From Bacteroidota bacterium (GTDB lineage Bacteria; Bacteroidota; Bacteroidia; 2-12-FULL-35-15), in contig JAHEYB010000003.1 of the NCBI GenBank assembly GCA_023251805.1, forward strand, positions 1 to 64,000: a stretch of DNA of 64,000 nucleotides, read 5' to 3'. The notes beneath the pieces were generated by a model. That model made no database searches. It was not told the origin of the DNA and worked only from the letters and a program-made list of their open reading frames with translations. Positions within the stretch are counted from its first letter, which is position 1. The number at the start of each line of letters is the position of its first letter. The position numbers were made by a program, and so were the translations under genes. This document shows, piece after piece, positions 8,464-16,554 of this stretch.

Positions 8464-10551
8464 TTATAATTTATTTTCCACCACCAACTTCACAGGTTTC
8501 ACAACATCTTTCCCATCATCAATAAATCTGCAAAAATAGGTTCCATTTGATAAATCAGTTAATGAAATCATCATACCGTTATTTAAAACTTGTTTATAAG
8601 GAACAATAATCAAGTCTCTTCCCAACACATCCGAAATAATAACGATTGTTGAATTTGTAAACACCTTATTCTCGGTATTCACAAAAACATAATCGCTCGT
8701 TGGATTTGGAAAAAGATTAATTACATTTTGAGAAGAAGCCATTTCGTTTACACCTAAAGTGTAGCAATTTCCTGGCATATTTGCATCTAACCAATCGATA
8801 CGCTCTGAAATCCAAGCCTTGTACAAAGCAATATCTCCGGCAAAAGTGCTTGGTTGTGGGCCTATTTCTGGGGTACCAACATCCACGCCCAAGGTTGCCC
8901 AACGCTCCTGATGACGAATTTGTGCAGAATCCAAATAAACTGCCATGGAATCGATGTAATTAAATAAATAAGTGGTATCCAAGTAGCATGTTCTCAAATG
9001 CATCCATCTACATTTTAACTCGTTTTGAAATGTTGTATCCTGCATCATTCTCACATACCATCCGTTTGAATTTACATCAGGACCATCATCGTTAATTTTA
9101 TATGCCCAACCTGAACCATCTGTTGCAGAAAAAATAGTGCTGCCCGGAATATCAGCCCAAGCCCAATCAAAATCCCAAACTGGTCCCGCTTTTAATTTAC
9201 CTCCTTTATCATCTCTGTTTTTATGCATGTACCAACTCTTTTTAAATCCATCGTTATTACGCGACAATTCGTTTACAATTAAATAATCGATGAAGGATGC
9301 TGTACTTAAATATGCCCTATAACCAGTTGCTGTATCTGCAAAAGCGGGACTATACAAGGCACTTTCCAAGCTATTAATATATGTTTGGATATATGTTTTT
9401 TGTTGGGAAGTAATCACATCTGGCTTGGGATAGGCATAAACCAAATGCACAGGAAAAGTAGGATGATCAATTGGACTGTAACCCAATAACCAACTATTTG
9501 CAGCATCCCAATAATCATTTTTAATAATATAACCACCCGTTAGTTGAACTCCAGCATTGTCAATCGTATCCAATTTTGAAATATCAACACGATTAGCATC
9601 CCGCTTAATACTTTCCGATAAAAAATAAATTCCTTGATATTGTCCGTTGATAATTACTTCGCAATGCTTTGAGCGAGCAGCATAATGTCCCATCTCGCCA
9701 AACAATTTATTCGCCAATGTATTTCTAACATACACTTTATCATTGTATGTAGCTAATAACTGCCAATCGTGTTCCAAAGGCATTCCTAAAATGCTGGTAT
9801 CATTCTGAACCAGTAAATTATTTCTAGTTTCAAAGCCATAGGGTTTTTGTGGTAAGCTCGCTGAAAATGCGCCACGAATTTCAATTCCCACATTATTATT
9901 ATAAGCATTTGGAGGATTTGTAACGTAATTGGTAACACCCGGACCATTGTAAATAATTTTCATGTTCGCATTGATTTTTGGCTCATTTACAATTGTTTGA
10001 GAAAATGTATTTATCAAAACAATTGGGAGATTAGAAGAAGTAAAAATATTTGGAAGAGGTGCGCCAGGACCAAAAGTGATATTCCAACTCAATAGATTTC
10101 CCGCATCAGCAGGATATGTATCGGTAATTCTTAGTTTCCATGTTCCATTTCCATTTTGTCCGTTATTAGCATTTCCCAATGTATTCATAGGCTTGAAAGT
10201 TCCCGTGAAAGGAGCCGTTCCGGAAACAATGGATGTGCTTGCACTCTGACTAAAACACGTATTTGTAAAATTATCGTCACTTCCACCAACATACGAAAGA
10301 AGCATAATATCGGTCCCATCAGGAGCAATCAAATCGATGTTTAAATCCGAATCCCAGGTATGAGTAATATTTATGCAAACTCCAATTAACCCATTTGTTC
10401 CATCCAAAGTAGCAGGAGTTAAAGCACTAACTACACAAGGATAATCGTTGGTTGAACCATCGTCAGGAATTGCTCCACCTGTTCCAGAAAATGTTTGAGA
10501 AAAACTGCTGATTGAAGTGATTAAAAAAGTGGTAAATAATATTTTTTTCAT
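8464..10551 (-). CDS. Secreted CotH-kinase protein with P-domain and T9SS sorting domain
   Basis: 695-residue secreted protein. After the signal peptide (MKKILFTTFLITSISSFSQ) comes a proprotein-convertase-type P domain (about 25-165), with ITHTWDSDLNIDLIAPDGT and GTWKLRITDTYPADAGNLLSW matching its core strands. A CotH kinase-like domain follows (about 175-595); the segment GPVWDFDWAWAD matches the conserved metal-binding WDxD region, and FLSESIKRD the nucleotide-contacting stretch. The last 80 residues form a T9SS type A sorting domain (LFPNPTSDYV, then GTYFCRF near the end). CotH proteins are atypical kinases that phosphorylate secreted proteins in spore formers; the substrate here is unknown. 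Export is predicted via Sec and then T9SS, with the C-terminal domain removed on the surface. Confidence 0.88.
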   Translation of the reverse strand: MKKILFTTFLITSISSFSQTFSGTGGAIPDDGSTNDYPCVVSALTPATLDGTNGLIGVCINITHTWDSDLNIDLIAPDGTDIMLLSYVGGSDDNFTNTCFSQSASTSIVSGTAPFTGTFKPMNTLGNANNGQNGNGTWKLRITDTYPADAGNLLSWNITFGPGAPLPNIFTSSNLPIVLINTFSQTIVNEPKINANMKIIYNGPGVTNYVTNPPNAYNNNVGIEIRGAFSASLPQKPYGFETRNNLLVQNDTSILGMPLEHDWQLLATYNDKVYVRNTLANKLFGEMGHYAARSKHCEVIINGQYQGIYFLSESIKRDANRVDISKLDTIDNAGVQLTGGYIIKNDYWDAANSWLLGYSPIDHPTFPVHLVYAYPKPDVITSQQKTYIQTYINSLESALYSPAFADTATGYRAYLSTASFIDYLIVNELSRNNDGFKKSWYMHKNRDDKGGKLKAGPVWDFDWAWADIPGSTIFSATDGSGWAYKINDDGPDVNSNGWYVRMMQDTTFQNELKCRWMHLRTCYLDTTYLFNYIDSMAVYLDSAQIRHQERWATLGVDVGTPEIGPQPSTFAGDIALYKAWISERIDWLDANMPGNCYTLGVNEMASSQNVINLFPNPTSDYVFVNTENKVFTNSTIVIISDVLGRDLIIVPYKQVLNNGMMISLTDLSNGTYFCRFIDDGKDVVKPVKLVVENKL

Positions 10552-10648
10552 TTTAAATATAGCATTCGTACAGAAACAAATCTACATTAAAAACAAGAGT
10601 TTAACAAATATGAGTATTTAATTGATAACGGAAATACATCATAGAGAA

Positions 10649-10822
10649 CGTCACACTGAGCATTCTGCGTTGAAGCAGACATATCGAAGTGTACACAAAT
10701 CGCAACCCTGATTTTTCTTAGTTTCACTCGAATCATCGATGCGGCCTTAGCTTTTTATCTTCGTAACATGCGCCCTTCGACAAAGTTTATGCTGAGCGGA
10801 GTCGAAGTACTCAGGGTGACGT
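10649..10822. repeat. Cluster of rearranged family A palindromic repeats in a 301-nt gene-free spacer
   Basis: The spacer 10552-10852 contains no gene. One element at 10649-10690 has the CGTCACACTGAGC tip but an enlarged interior (CATTCTGCGTTGAAGCAGAC) before TCGAAG. A second at 10773-10822 has CTTCGAC and GTCGAAG facing each other, with CTGAGCGGA between and a terminal CTCAGGGTGACGT. The enlarged type recurs in inverted orientation at 13138-13178. Confidence 0.75.
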
Positions 10823-10852
10823 CAGAATGAAGTTTGAAATGAAATAAAAACC

Positions 10853-11074
10853 TTAAGACATTATCTCCTGCACTCTTCCAACCTGACGCGTGTCCAACTG
10901 AACCTTTATTCCTCTGGAATGAAAAGCAGCACTTGTAAGAATAAATTGAACCCTTCCTCTCGTTCTTTTTCCGGTTCGTTGGTCCTTTTTAAGAACAACC
11001 TCAACCTCCATCCCTAATTGAATATTAGCGCGAAACATATTGGGCGTATGAGGTATTTTTAAATTCATTGACAT
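10853..11074 (-). CDS. ywbE: YwbE family small protein
   Basis: 73-residue protein matching the YwbE family (DUF2196) over nearly its whole length. The diagnostic block VEVVLKKDQRTGKRTRG is followed by VQFILTSAAFHSRGIKV and ends GRVQEI. The family is widespread in Firmicutes and Bacteroidota; its biochemical role is not established, and the small basic beta-rich fold suggests nucleic-acid binding, which is inference. Its start lies inside the promoter region of the divergent gene at 11122, so the two genes share a short regulatory interval of under 50 nt. Confidence 0.88.
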   Translation of the reverse strand: MSMNLKIPHTPNMFRANIQLGMEVEVVLKKDQRTGKRTRGRVQFILTSAAFHSRGIKVQLDTRQVGRVQEIMS

Positions 11075-11097
11075 TTACACAAATTTAATTATATTTG
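11067..11097 (+). promoter_or_regulatory. Bacteroidota-type promoter for the PD40/SPOR gene
   Basis: A perfect -7 box TAnnTTTG (TATATTTG, 11090-11097) with ATTG at 11067-11070. The 19-nt spacing to that -33-like box is the consensus spacing for the Bacteroidota housekeeping sigma factor. It implies a transcript start near 11101-11104 and a leader of about 20 nt before the ATG at 11122. Confidence 0.65.
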
Positions 11098-11121
11098 ACT
11101 ATAAGTATACCATTCCCGGCT

Positions 11122-13113
11122 ATGAAAAAAATAATTTTATTATTTCTATCCTTATTGCTTTTCGGCAGTAGCTTTTCTCAAGGTACTATGAAAACACGTA
11201 AATGGAGAAAAACAGAAAAAGATTCGCTTTTAAAAGCACAAACCTTATTTCAGGAGGAAAATTATCTTTTAGCATTGCCCCTATTCGAAAAAATTGAACA
11301 AAACCACCCTAAAGAATTATACTTAAAGTATGTTGTAGGAATCTCCGGATTATATAGGAGTGATGTACATCAAAAATCACTCGAATACTTATTAATGGTG
11401 TACGAGAAAAATAAGAAAGCAGCAGGCATTCGATACGACTTAGCAAGAGCTTACCACTACAATTATAAATTTGATGAAGCACTTCTTATATTAGAAGAAT
11501 ATTTAAAGGATAAAAAGCTTACTGAAAAAGAGAGAAAAGATGCATTGCAACTAATTGAATATTGTAATAATGCAAAAATTTTGGTTGCAGCACCAGTTGA
11601 TGCAAAAATTGAAAACATTGGAGACATCTTAAATACCGTGGGCTCGGAATATGTTCCCGTTGTGTCTTCTGACGAAAGTGTTATCATTTATACCTATACG
11701 GGTGACCAAAGTATAGGTGGTCTGCAAAACGGATACAATCAAGCGGATAGTTTTGGTATCTATTACGAAGATGTTTTTATCAGTCACAAAGAAAATGGGA
11801 ATTGGGTAACACCTTCCGGTATTGGAACAAATATTAATACCAATGCACACGATGCCGCTATTGCAATTTCAAATGATGGACAAAAATTATTTATTTTTAA
11901 AGATGATAGTTATGATGGTGGCGATATATATATCAGCACTGTGGACAGTACAAATTGGTCGGCTCCGGATAAGGTAAAAGGAGATGTAAATACTGCTGCT
12001 TGGGAAGGAAGCGCATCCTTAAGTTCTGATGAAAAGACACTCTATTTTTCCAGCGAACGCCCAGGTGGTTATGGAGGAAGAGATTTGTACAAAGCTTCCC
12101 TAATGCCAGATGGAACATGGGGCAATGCCAAAAATTTAGGTGATAAAGTAAATACCATTCGTGATGATGATGCACCATTTATTCATCCCGATGGCAGAAC
12201 GTTAATATTTAGTTCTCAAGCATTAAATAGCATGGGGAGCTATGATATTTTTTTAACAGAATACAATGCTGCCGATTCATCATGGTCGACACCCAAAAAT
12301 TTAGGTTATCCAATTAACACTCCGGATGACGATCGTTATTTTATACTTTCTACAGATGGAAACAGAGGTTATTATGCATCGGGGAAAGAAGGCGGATTTG
12401 GTTTACATGATATTTATGTAGTAGATATGCCAAATGATTTTGCAAAACCAAATGTAATAATGGTAAGAGGTATTACTACTCTTGACGATAAGCCTGTAGA
12501 GGCCAATATTACGGTAGACATGACCGACAACAACCAAAACTACAGAACATTAAACACCAACCCTGCACAAGGAAATTACTTGGTAAATTTGGTTGCTCAA
12601 CACACATATAAAATAACTTACAAATTAAATGGATTTGCTGATCAAGTAAAAACTGTGGATGCAATGACAATAAATGGCTATTCAGAATTTATATACGATA
12701 TTAATTTCAGTACTAAAATAGATTCCACAGCCATAAAAGATTCTATCGCCTTGGCAACAGCAAAAGCTGATTCCATAAAAAATGCTGGCGGAGTAACAAT
12801 TCCTGATGTTGGAAATTTTTCAAAAGAAGGACTGGAATTTAAAGTACAAATTGCTGCTTATAATATGCCAAAAAACTACAAGTACGACCATTTAAAAGGA
12901 TTAGGAGATGTAGAAAAATTAGTTTTAGAGGATGGAATAACCCGCTTCACAATTGGAGGATCATTTAAAACATTAAATGATGCTATTGTTCATAAAGCCA
13001 AAGTGCGTGCAGCCGGACAAGAAGATGCGTTTGTAACAGCTATATACAAAGGGAAACGTGTTTATCTGGAAGATTTAGAAAAACTAGGAGTGATTGCTCC
13101 GCAGCCGAAATAA
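11122..13113 (+). CDS. PorE-like TPR/PD40 envelope protein with one SPOR-like domain
   Basis: 663-residue paralogue of the protein at 5592-8405. The start chosen is ATG at 11122 because it gives a clean signal peptide (MKKIILLFLSLLLFGSSFSQ) and lies about 20 nt after a promoter; an in-frame TTG at 11095 overlaps that promoter. Domains: TPR helices (about 30-160), PD40 propeller (about 180-445) with VPVVSSDES, DDDAPFIHPDGRTL and GGxGxxDIY repeats, a carboxypeptidase-regulatory-like domain (about 450-525), and a single C-terminal SPOR-like unit (about 568-650) opening FKVQIAAY and containing DGITRFTIGG. Like its paralogue it lacks the OmpA domain of PorE. Predicted location is the periplasmic face of the outer membrane. 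Confidence 0.8.
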   Translation: MKKIILLFLSLLLFGSSFSQGTMKTRKWRKTEKDSLLKAQTLFQEENYLLALPLFEKIEQNHPKELYLKYVVGISGLYRSDVHQKSLEYLLMVYEKNKKAAGIRYDLARAYHYNYKFDEALLILEEYLKDKKLTEKERKDALQLIEYCNNAKILVAAPVDAKIENIGDILNTVGSEYVPVVSSDESVIIYTYTGDQSIGGLQNGYNQADSFGIYYEDVFISHKENGNWVTPSGIGTNINTNAHDAAIAISNDGQKLFIFKDDSYDGGDIYISTVDSTNWSAPDKVKGDVNTAAWEGSASLSSDEKTLYFSSERPGGYGGRDLYKASLMPDGTWGNAKNLGDKVNTIRDDDAPFIHPDGRTLIFSSQALNSMGSYDIFLTEYNAADSSWSTPKNLGYPINTPDDDRYFILSTDGNRGYYASGKEGGFGLHDIYVVDMPNDFAKPNVIMVRGITTLDDKPVEANITVDMTDNNQNYRTLNTNPAQGNYLVNLVAQHTYKITYKLNGFADQVKTVDAMTINGYSEFIYDINFSTKIDSTAIKDSIALATAKADSIKNAGGVTIPDVGNFSKEGLEFKVQIAAYNMPKNYKYDHLKGLGDVEKLVLEDGITRFTIGGSFKTLNDAIVHKAKVRAAGQEDAFVTAIYKGKRVYLEDLEKLGVIAPQPK

Positions 13114-13137
13114 GCCTCTCCCCGAACCTCTCCATCC

Positions 13138-13178
13138 CTTCGATATGTCTGCTTCAACGCAGAATGCTCAGGATGACG
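13138..13178. repeat. Enlarged family A repeat, inverted relative to 10649-10690
   Basis: Begins CTTCGATATGTCTGCTTC and ends GCTCAGGATGACG. It is the reverse complement of the enlarged element at 10649-10690, with one or two differences. The two copies bracket ywbE and the PD40/SPOR gene in opposite orientation. Confidence 0.75.
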
Positions 13179-13203
13179 AAGAGGGGGAAATTATAATTCG
13201 AAG

Positions 13204-13269
13204 CGTCATGGCGAGTGAAGCGAAGCAATCTCGTCATAATAACTAGATTGCTTCGTTCATTCCTCTCGC
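13204..13269. repeat. Palindromic repeat, GCGAAGCAATCT type
   Basis: Imperfect inverted repeat in which GCGAAGCAATCT (left) faces AGATTGCTTCG (right), and the outer parts GCGAGTGAA and TTCATTCCTCTCGC pair with small bulges. It sits between the 3' ends of two convergent genes and could fold into a long hairpin downstream of both. Its sequence is unrelated to family A except for the outer GTCAT. Confidence 0.7.
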
Positions 13270-13275
13270 AATTAT

Positions 13276-14595
13276 TTACGCCTGCGTACTATGCTTCCGT
13301 TTACCACCAAACCATTTTTTCTTTTTAGGAGAATTAGAATTTGGTTTAGAACCTGAGGCAGAATTTCCTCCTCCACTTTTTTGTCCGTTCCCATTTTTAT
13401 TATGAGAATGGTTGCGTGGTGGACGTTGTTGCTTCACAGCTTTCACAACAGTATGATTCATCAAAGGATATCCATGATTATCAATTACTGGAACTTTTTT
13501 TCCAATTAACTTTTCAATATCTCTCAAATATTCTTTTTCTTCCGCATCACAAAAACCAATCGCAATTCCGCTTGCTCCTGCTCTACCTGTTCTTCCAATT
13601 CGGTGAACATACGACTCAGGAATGTTTGGCAATTCGTAATTGATAACGTGTGTTAATTCATCAATATCAATTCCACGTGCTGCAATATCAGTTGCAACCA
13701 AAACTCTTGTTAATTTTGATTTAAAATTATTCAAGGCATTCTGACGAGCATTCTGCGATTTGTTTCCATGAATGGCCTGTGCCTGTATTCCATTCTTCGT
13801 TAAATCTTTTGCTACTTTATCGGCTCCATGTTTTGTACGCGTGAATACTAGAACACGTTCAATTTTTTTATCTTTCAACAAATCAATCAATAAATTTTTC
13901 TTGTTTTCTTTATCTACAAAATAAATAACCTGATTAATTGTATTTGCAGTAGATGAAACCGGAGTTACTTCTACTTTTGAAGGATTTACCAAAATTGTAT
14001 CTGCCAACTTCACAATTTCAGGAGGCATTGTTGCAGAGAAAAATAAAGACTGACGCTTTGCCGGTAATTTTGCAATTACTTTTTTTACATCGTGCACAAA
14101 TCCCATGTCCAACATTCTATCTGCTTCATCCAACACAAACAATTGAATTTTTGAAATATCAACATGGCGTTGATTCATCAAATCCAATAATCGTCCTGGT
14201 GTAGCAACCAAAATATCAATTCCGGAGCGTAATGCTTCTACTTGTGAAAACTGACTAACGCCTCCGAAAATAACTTTGTACTTCAAATTGGTATTCTTTC
14301 CATAATTGGCAAAGCTTTCTCCAATTTGAATGGCTAATTCTCTTGTTGGTGTTAAAATCAAACTTCTGATTACTCTTTTTCCTTGCGTAGGTGTTTTATC
14401 TTCTGTTAGTAATTGAATAATCGGAATTGCGAATGCAGCAGTTTTTCCTGTACCTGTTTGTGCACATCCCAACAAATCTTTTTTAGCCAATACCAAAGGA
14501 ATAGCTTGTTTTTGAATGGGTGTAGGTGTTGTGTATCCTTCTGTTTTTAAAGCCTTAAGGATAGGCTCAATTAAATTTAAATTTTCAAATGACAT
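13276..14595 (-). CDS. rhlE: DEAD-box ATP-dependent RNA helicase, RhlE subfamily
   Basis: 439-residue RNA helicase. All core motifs are present: Q motif ([11 protein letters not shown]), Walker A AQTGTGKT (45-52), PTRELA, TPGR, DEAD (156-159), SAT (187-189), and in the second RecA domain RGIDID and HRIGRTGR. The C-terminal 65 residues are a basic Asn/Gly/Ser/Lys-rich tail, usual in RhlE-type proteins and expected to bind RNA. Likely role: remodelling of structured RNA, such as ribosome assembly or mRNA decay in the cold. It is monocistronic, divergent from the T9SS cargo gene at 14925. Confidence 0.93.
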   Translation of the reverse strand: MSFENLNLIEPILKALKTEGYTTPTPIQKQAIPLVLAKKDLLGCAQTGTGKTAAFAIPIIQLLTEDKTPTQGKRVIRSLILTPTRELAIQIGESFANYGKNTNLKYKVIFGGVSQFSQVEALRSGIDILVATPGRLLDLMNQRHVDISKIQLFVLDEADRMLDMGFVHDVKKVIAKLPAKRQSLFFSATMPPEIVKLADTILVNPSKVEVTPVSSTANTINQVIYFVDKENKKNLLIDLLKDKKIERVLVFTRTKHGADKVAKDLTKNGIQAQAIHGNKSQNARQNALNNFKSKLTRVLVATDIAARGIDIDELTHVINYELPNIPESYVHRIGRTGRAGASGIAIGFCDAEEKEYLRDIEKLIGKKVPVIDNHGYPLMNHTVVKAVKQQRPPRNHSHNKNGNGQKSGGGNSASGSKPNSNSPKKKKWFGGKRKHSTQA

Positions 14596-14820
14596 TATAT
14601 ATGTATTTATAGACCGAATAAAATGATAGACGTTCCAATCATCGGTCTGATGAATGAAATTCCAATTTACTGGTTAAACTTCTAATTTTTGGGAAACAAT
14701 AGCTCCGAAAGCATTGAGAGAAAAGGATATTCTTCAAATGAAGAACATAACAATGAGTAGTTTAATTCATGTAATATGACACAAAGGTAAGTATAATAAA
14801 TGGATAAAGAGGTTTTTTGT

Positions 14821-14867
14821 TTTTTACCGCAGAGGACGCAGAGCTTTTCGCAGAGAACGCAAAGAAA
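14821..14867. repeat. Dispersed CGCAGAG-rich repeat in a 329-nt spacer
   Basis: The gap 14596-14924 has no gene. At 14821-14867 it contains TTACCGCAGAGGACGCAGAG followed by TTTTCGCAGAGAACGCAAAG, a purine-rich direct-repeat motif. Related CTCTGCGG sequence recurs at 16497-16543. The rest of the gap, apart from the promoter box at 14913, shows nothing I recognise. Confidence 0.55.
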
Positions 14868-14912
14868 AGTCATTATAACAAACCCCTTTGCGTTTTTTTA
14901 CGTAAAGGGGTT

Positions 14913-14920
14913 TATCTTTG
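14913..14920 (+). promoter_or_regulatory. TAnnTTTG promoter box directly abutting the start codon
   Basis: TATCTTTG matches the Bacteroidota -7 consensus, with TTTG at 14887-14890 as a possible -33 box (spacing 22, slightly long). The ATG of the next gene starts only 4 nt after the box, so the transcript would begin at or very near the start codon. An imperfect CCCCTTTGCG/CGTAAAGGGG hairpin (14883-14910) overlaps the region. Confidence 0.5.
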
Positions 14921-14924
14921 TATA

Positions 14925-15920
14925 ATGCGCATCAAAACTAAAATATTATTTTTTGCACTATGTCTCATTTGTGGACTATTCTCTTATTCCCAAAACTTAG
15001 TCCAAAATGGCAGTTTTGAGCTTTATGATACTTGCCCAAGTACTATTAATGGTGGTTTGATAAGATATGCGGATTATTGGGTTAATCCCAATAATGCAAC
15101 ACCAGATTATTTTAATGCATGTGATGTCTCTGGATCATACTCTGTACCTTATAATATTTCAGGAGGTTATCAATATCCATATGAAGGTAACGCATATATA
15201 GGACTTGTAATGTATGTTGACACCCCATTTGTAAATGCAAGAGAATATGCACAGATTCAACTAACAAGTGGTCTACAAACAGATAGTTGTTATCGACTTC
15301 GTTTCTATGTTTCGATTGGAGATATGCTTGCCTATTACAAGATTACAAATTTTGATGCCTATTTTTCTGCAACAGCAATTTCATCAACTGATTCAAAACT
15401 GCTACCATATACTCCTCAATTTGTGTACACTGATCCAGCAGGAATTGCTGACTCTAGTAGTTGGAAAATGATTGAAGGTATTTTTCAAGCTCAAGGAGGA
15501 GAAAACTTTATGACAATAGGCAATTTTCACAATGATTCCAATACAACAAGAATTGTTTATGATCCTACTTGTATTTATGGAGGTTATGGTTATTATTTTA
15601 TTGATAGCATTTCTTTGATAAAAGTAACATGTCCATTGAACATCGGAATTGATGAAAATGAGCAAGCAAGCTTTTTCAAATTGCATCCAAATCCAAACGA
15701 TGGAAATATGATTTTTGAATATTCTTTACAAGAAAATACAAAAGGAATATTTATGCTATATGATGTTACAGGAAGACTTGTAAATTCATATACTTTAAAT
15801 CAAGGCATGAACAATTCAATGAAAATCTCGGAAGATGCTTTACAAAATGGAATATATTTTTACAAAGTAATTGTAAATGACGAAATGATTCAAAGTGATA
15901 AATTAATTATCCTTAAATAA
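14925..15920 (+). CDS. Secreted T9SS cargo protein, carbohydrate-binding-like N-terminal domain
   Basis: 331-residue exported protein. The ATG at 14925 is chosen because it gives a good signal peptide (MRIKTKILFFALCLICGLFS) and sits just after a promoter box; the in-frame extension upstream is translated repeat sequence. The mature protein begins NLVQNGSFELYDTCP, the typical opening of a family of Bacteroidota beta-sandwich domains resembling carbohydrate-binding modules, and continues with a jelly-roll-like region to about residue 240. The last 80 residues are a T9SS type A sorting domain (KLHPNPNDGNMIFEY, then LYDVTGRLV and GIYFYKV). The ligand is unknown. Cell-surface attachment or release is predicted. 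Confidence 0.82.
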   Translation: MRIKTKILFFALCLICGLFSYSQNLVQNGSFELYDTCPSTINGGLIRYADYWVNPNNATPDYFNACDVSGSYSVPYNISGGYQYPYEGNAYIGLVMYVDTPFVNAREYAQIQLTSGLQTDSCYRLRFYVSIGDMLAYYKITNFDAYFSATAISSTDSKLLPYTPQFVYTDPAGIADSSSWKMIEGIFQAQGGENFMTIGNFHNDSNTTRIVYDPTCIYGGYGYYFIDSISLIKVTCPLNIGIDENEQASFFKLHPNPNDGNMIFEYSLQENTKGIFMLYDVTGRLVNSYTLNQGMNNSMKISEDALQNGIYFYKVIVNDEMIQSDKLIILK

Positions 15921-15935
15921 GTTTAATACTTAATA

Positions 15936-16406
15936 TTATATCTTCTTCTTATAAAAATTATCTTTTTTCTTCGCCATAAAATTTTGTGGCTTTGCCAAAT
16001 TCTCAAAACCATATTGAGCATACAGCGAATGGGCATCTCTGGTTAGTAAACAAAAGTTACGCAAGCCTTGTAATTGCTTGTGCTGAAGAATACAATCCAT
16101 CAACCATTTCGACAAACCCTTTCCTCTTTCTTCTTCAAGAATGAATACATCTGCTAAATACGCAAACGTGGCATAATCAGAAATTACTCGTGCAAAACCA
16201 ACCTGCCTAAGGGCAGGCAAGCTCTGCTTATTTTCTTTGTATAGGCCAAAACAAAGTGAATGCTCAATGGATTTTTTTACAATTTCAACTGGAATTTCTT
16301 CTGCCCAATAAGAAGTAGAAAGAAAACCATGAATGACAGGTACATCTAATTTTGATTTATCTGTTGAGATGGTGTAGTTGTCTTTTGTGAAGAATTCTGT
16401 TTGCAT
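15936..16406 (-). CDS. GNAT family N-acetyltransferase with an in-frame repeat insertion
   Basis: 156-residue acetyl-CoA-dependent N-acetyltransferase. Core strands and the acetyl-CoA loop are visible as FARVISDYATFAYLADVFI followed by EERGKGLSKWLM, with the C-terminal YAQYGFENL typical of GNATs. Close GNAT relatives usually read from the beta-turn directly into QVGFARV or a similar phrase. Here an extra SLPALR precedes QVGFARV, encoded by a short palindrome (see 16202-16224). The extra residues fall in a beta-hairpin turn, so the enzyme may remain active. The substrate is unknown. It is convergent with the upstream T9SS cargo gene, 15 nt apart, with no terminator visible. Confidence 0.85.
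   Translation of the reverse strand: MQTEFFTKDNYTISTDKSKLDVPVIHGFLSTSYWAEEIPVEIVKKSIEHSLCFGLYKENKQSLPALRQVGFARVISDYATFAYLADVFILEEERGKGLSKWLMDCILQHKQLQGLRNFCLLTRDAHSLYAQYGFENLAKPQNFMAKKKDNFYKKKI
16202..16224. repeat. Short palindrome inserted in frame in a GNAT gene
   Basis: CCTGCCTAAGGGCAGG (16202-16217) is a perfect 6-bp-arm palindrome inside the acetyltransferase gene. An apparent 3-bp direct repeat CTG borders a 21-bp insert (about 16204-16224). The insertion keeps the frame and adds SLPALRQ or an equivalent heptapeptide before VGFARV. Confidence 0.6.
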
Positions 16407-16436
16407 TTACATTAGAGTTGTTAATGGGCTTTATTA

Positions 16437-16470
16437 AATCCCCCTAGCCCCCTTTTCCAAAGGGGGAATT
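16437..16470. repeat. CCCCCTTT hairpin repeat
   Basis: AAATCCCCCTAGCCCCCTTT is followed by a perfect 8-bp stem CCCCCTTT/AAAGGGGG (16448-16455 and 16459-16466). A degenerate relative lies after purE at about 22823-22860. This is a repeat type common in AT-rich Bacteroidota spacers; it could act as a terminator for the pafA gene on the minus strand. Confidence 0.55.
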
Positions 16471-16496
16471 GTTCCGTCTTTGATAATTAAAACAAC

Positions 16497-16543
16497 CCTT
16501 TTCAGCGGCTCTCCCTTTTTCTCCCTTTTTCTCTGCGGTTAAA
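16497..16543. repeat. CTCCCTTTTT direct repeats with CTCTGCGG end
   Basis: Two 10-bp direct repeats of CTCCCTTTTT (CTCCC followed by five T) lie between AGCGGCT and CTCTGCGGTTAAA. The right end is the reverse complement of the TTACCGCAGAG motif at 14821, so the two spacers carry members of one repeat family. Confidence 0.45.
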
Positions 16544-16554
16544 TTGGTTCAATT

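Noticed and set aside
14682..14873. A 63-residue minus-strand reading frame rich in CVLCEKLCVLCGKK
   Set aside because: It is a translation of the CGCAGAG spacer repeat and overlaps the region before the T9SS cargo gene; there is no supporting start context.
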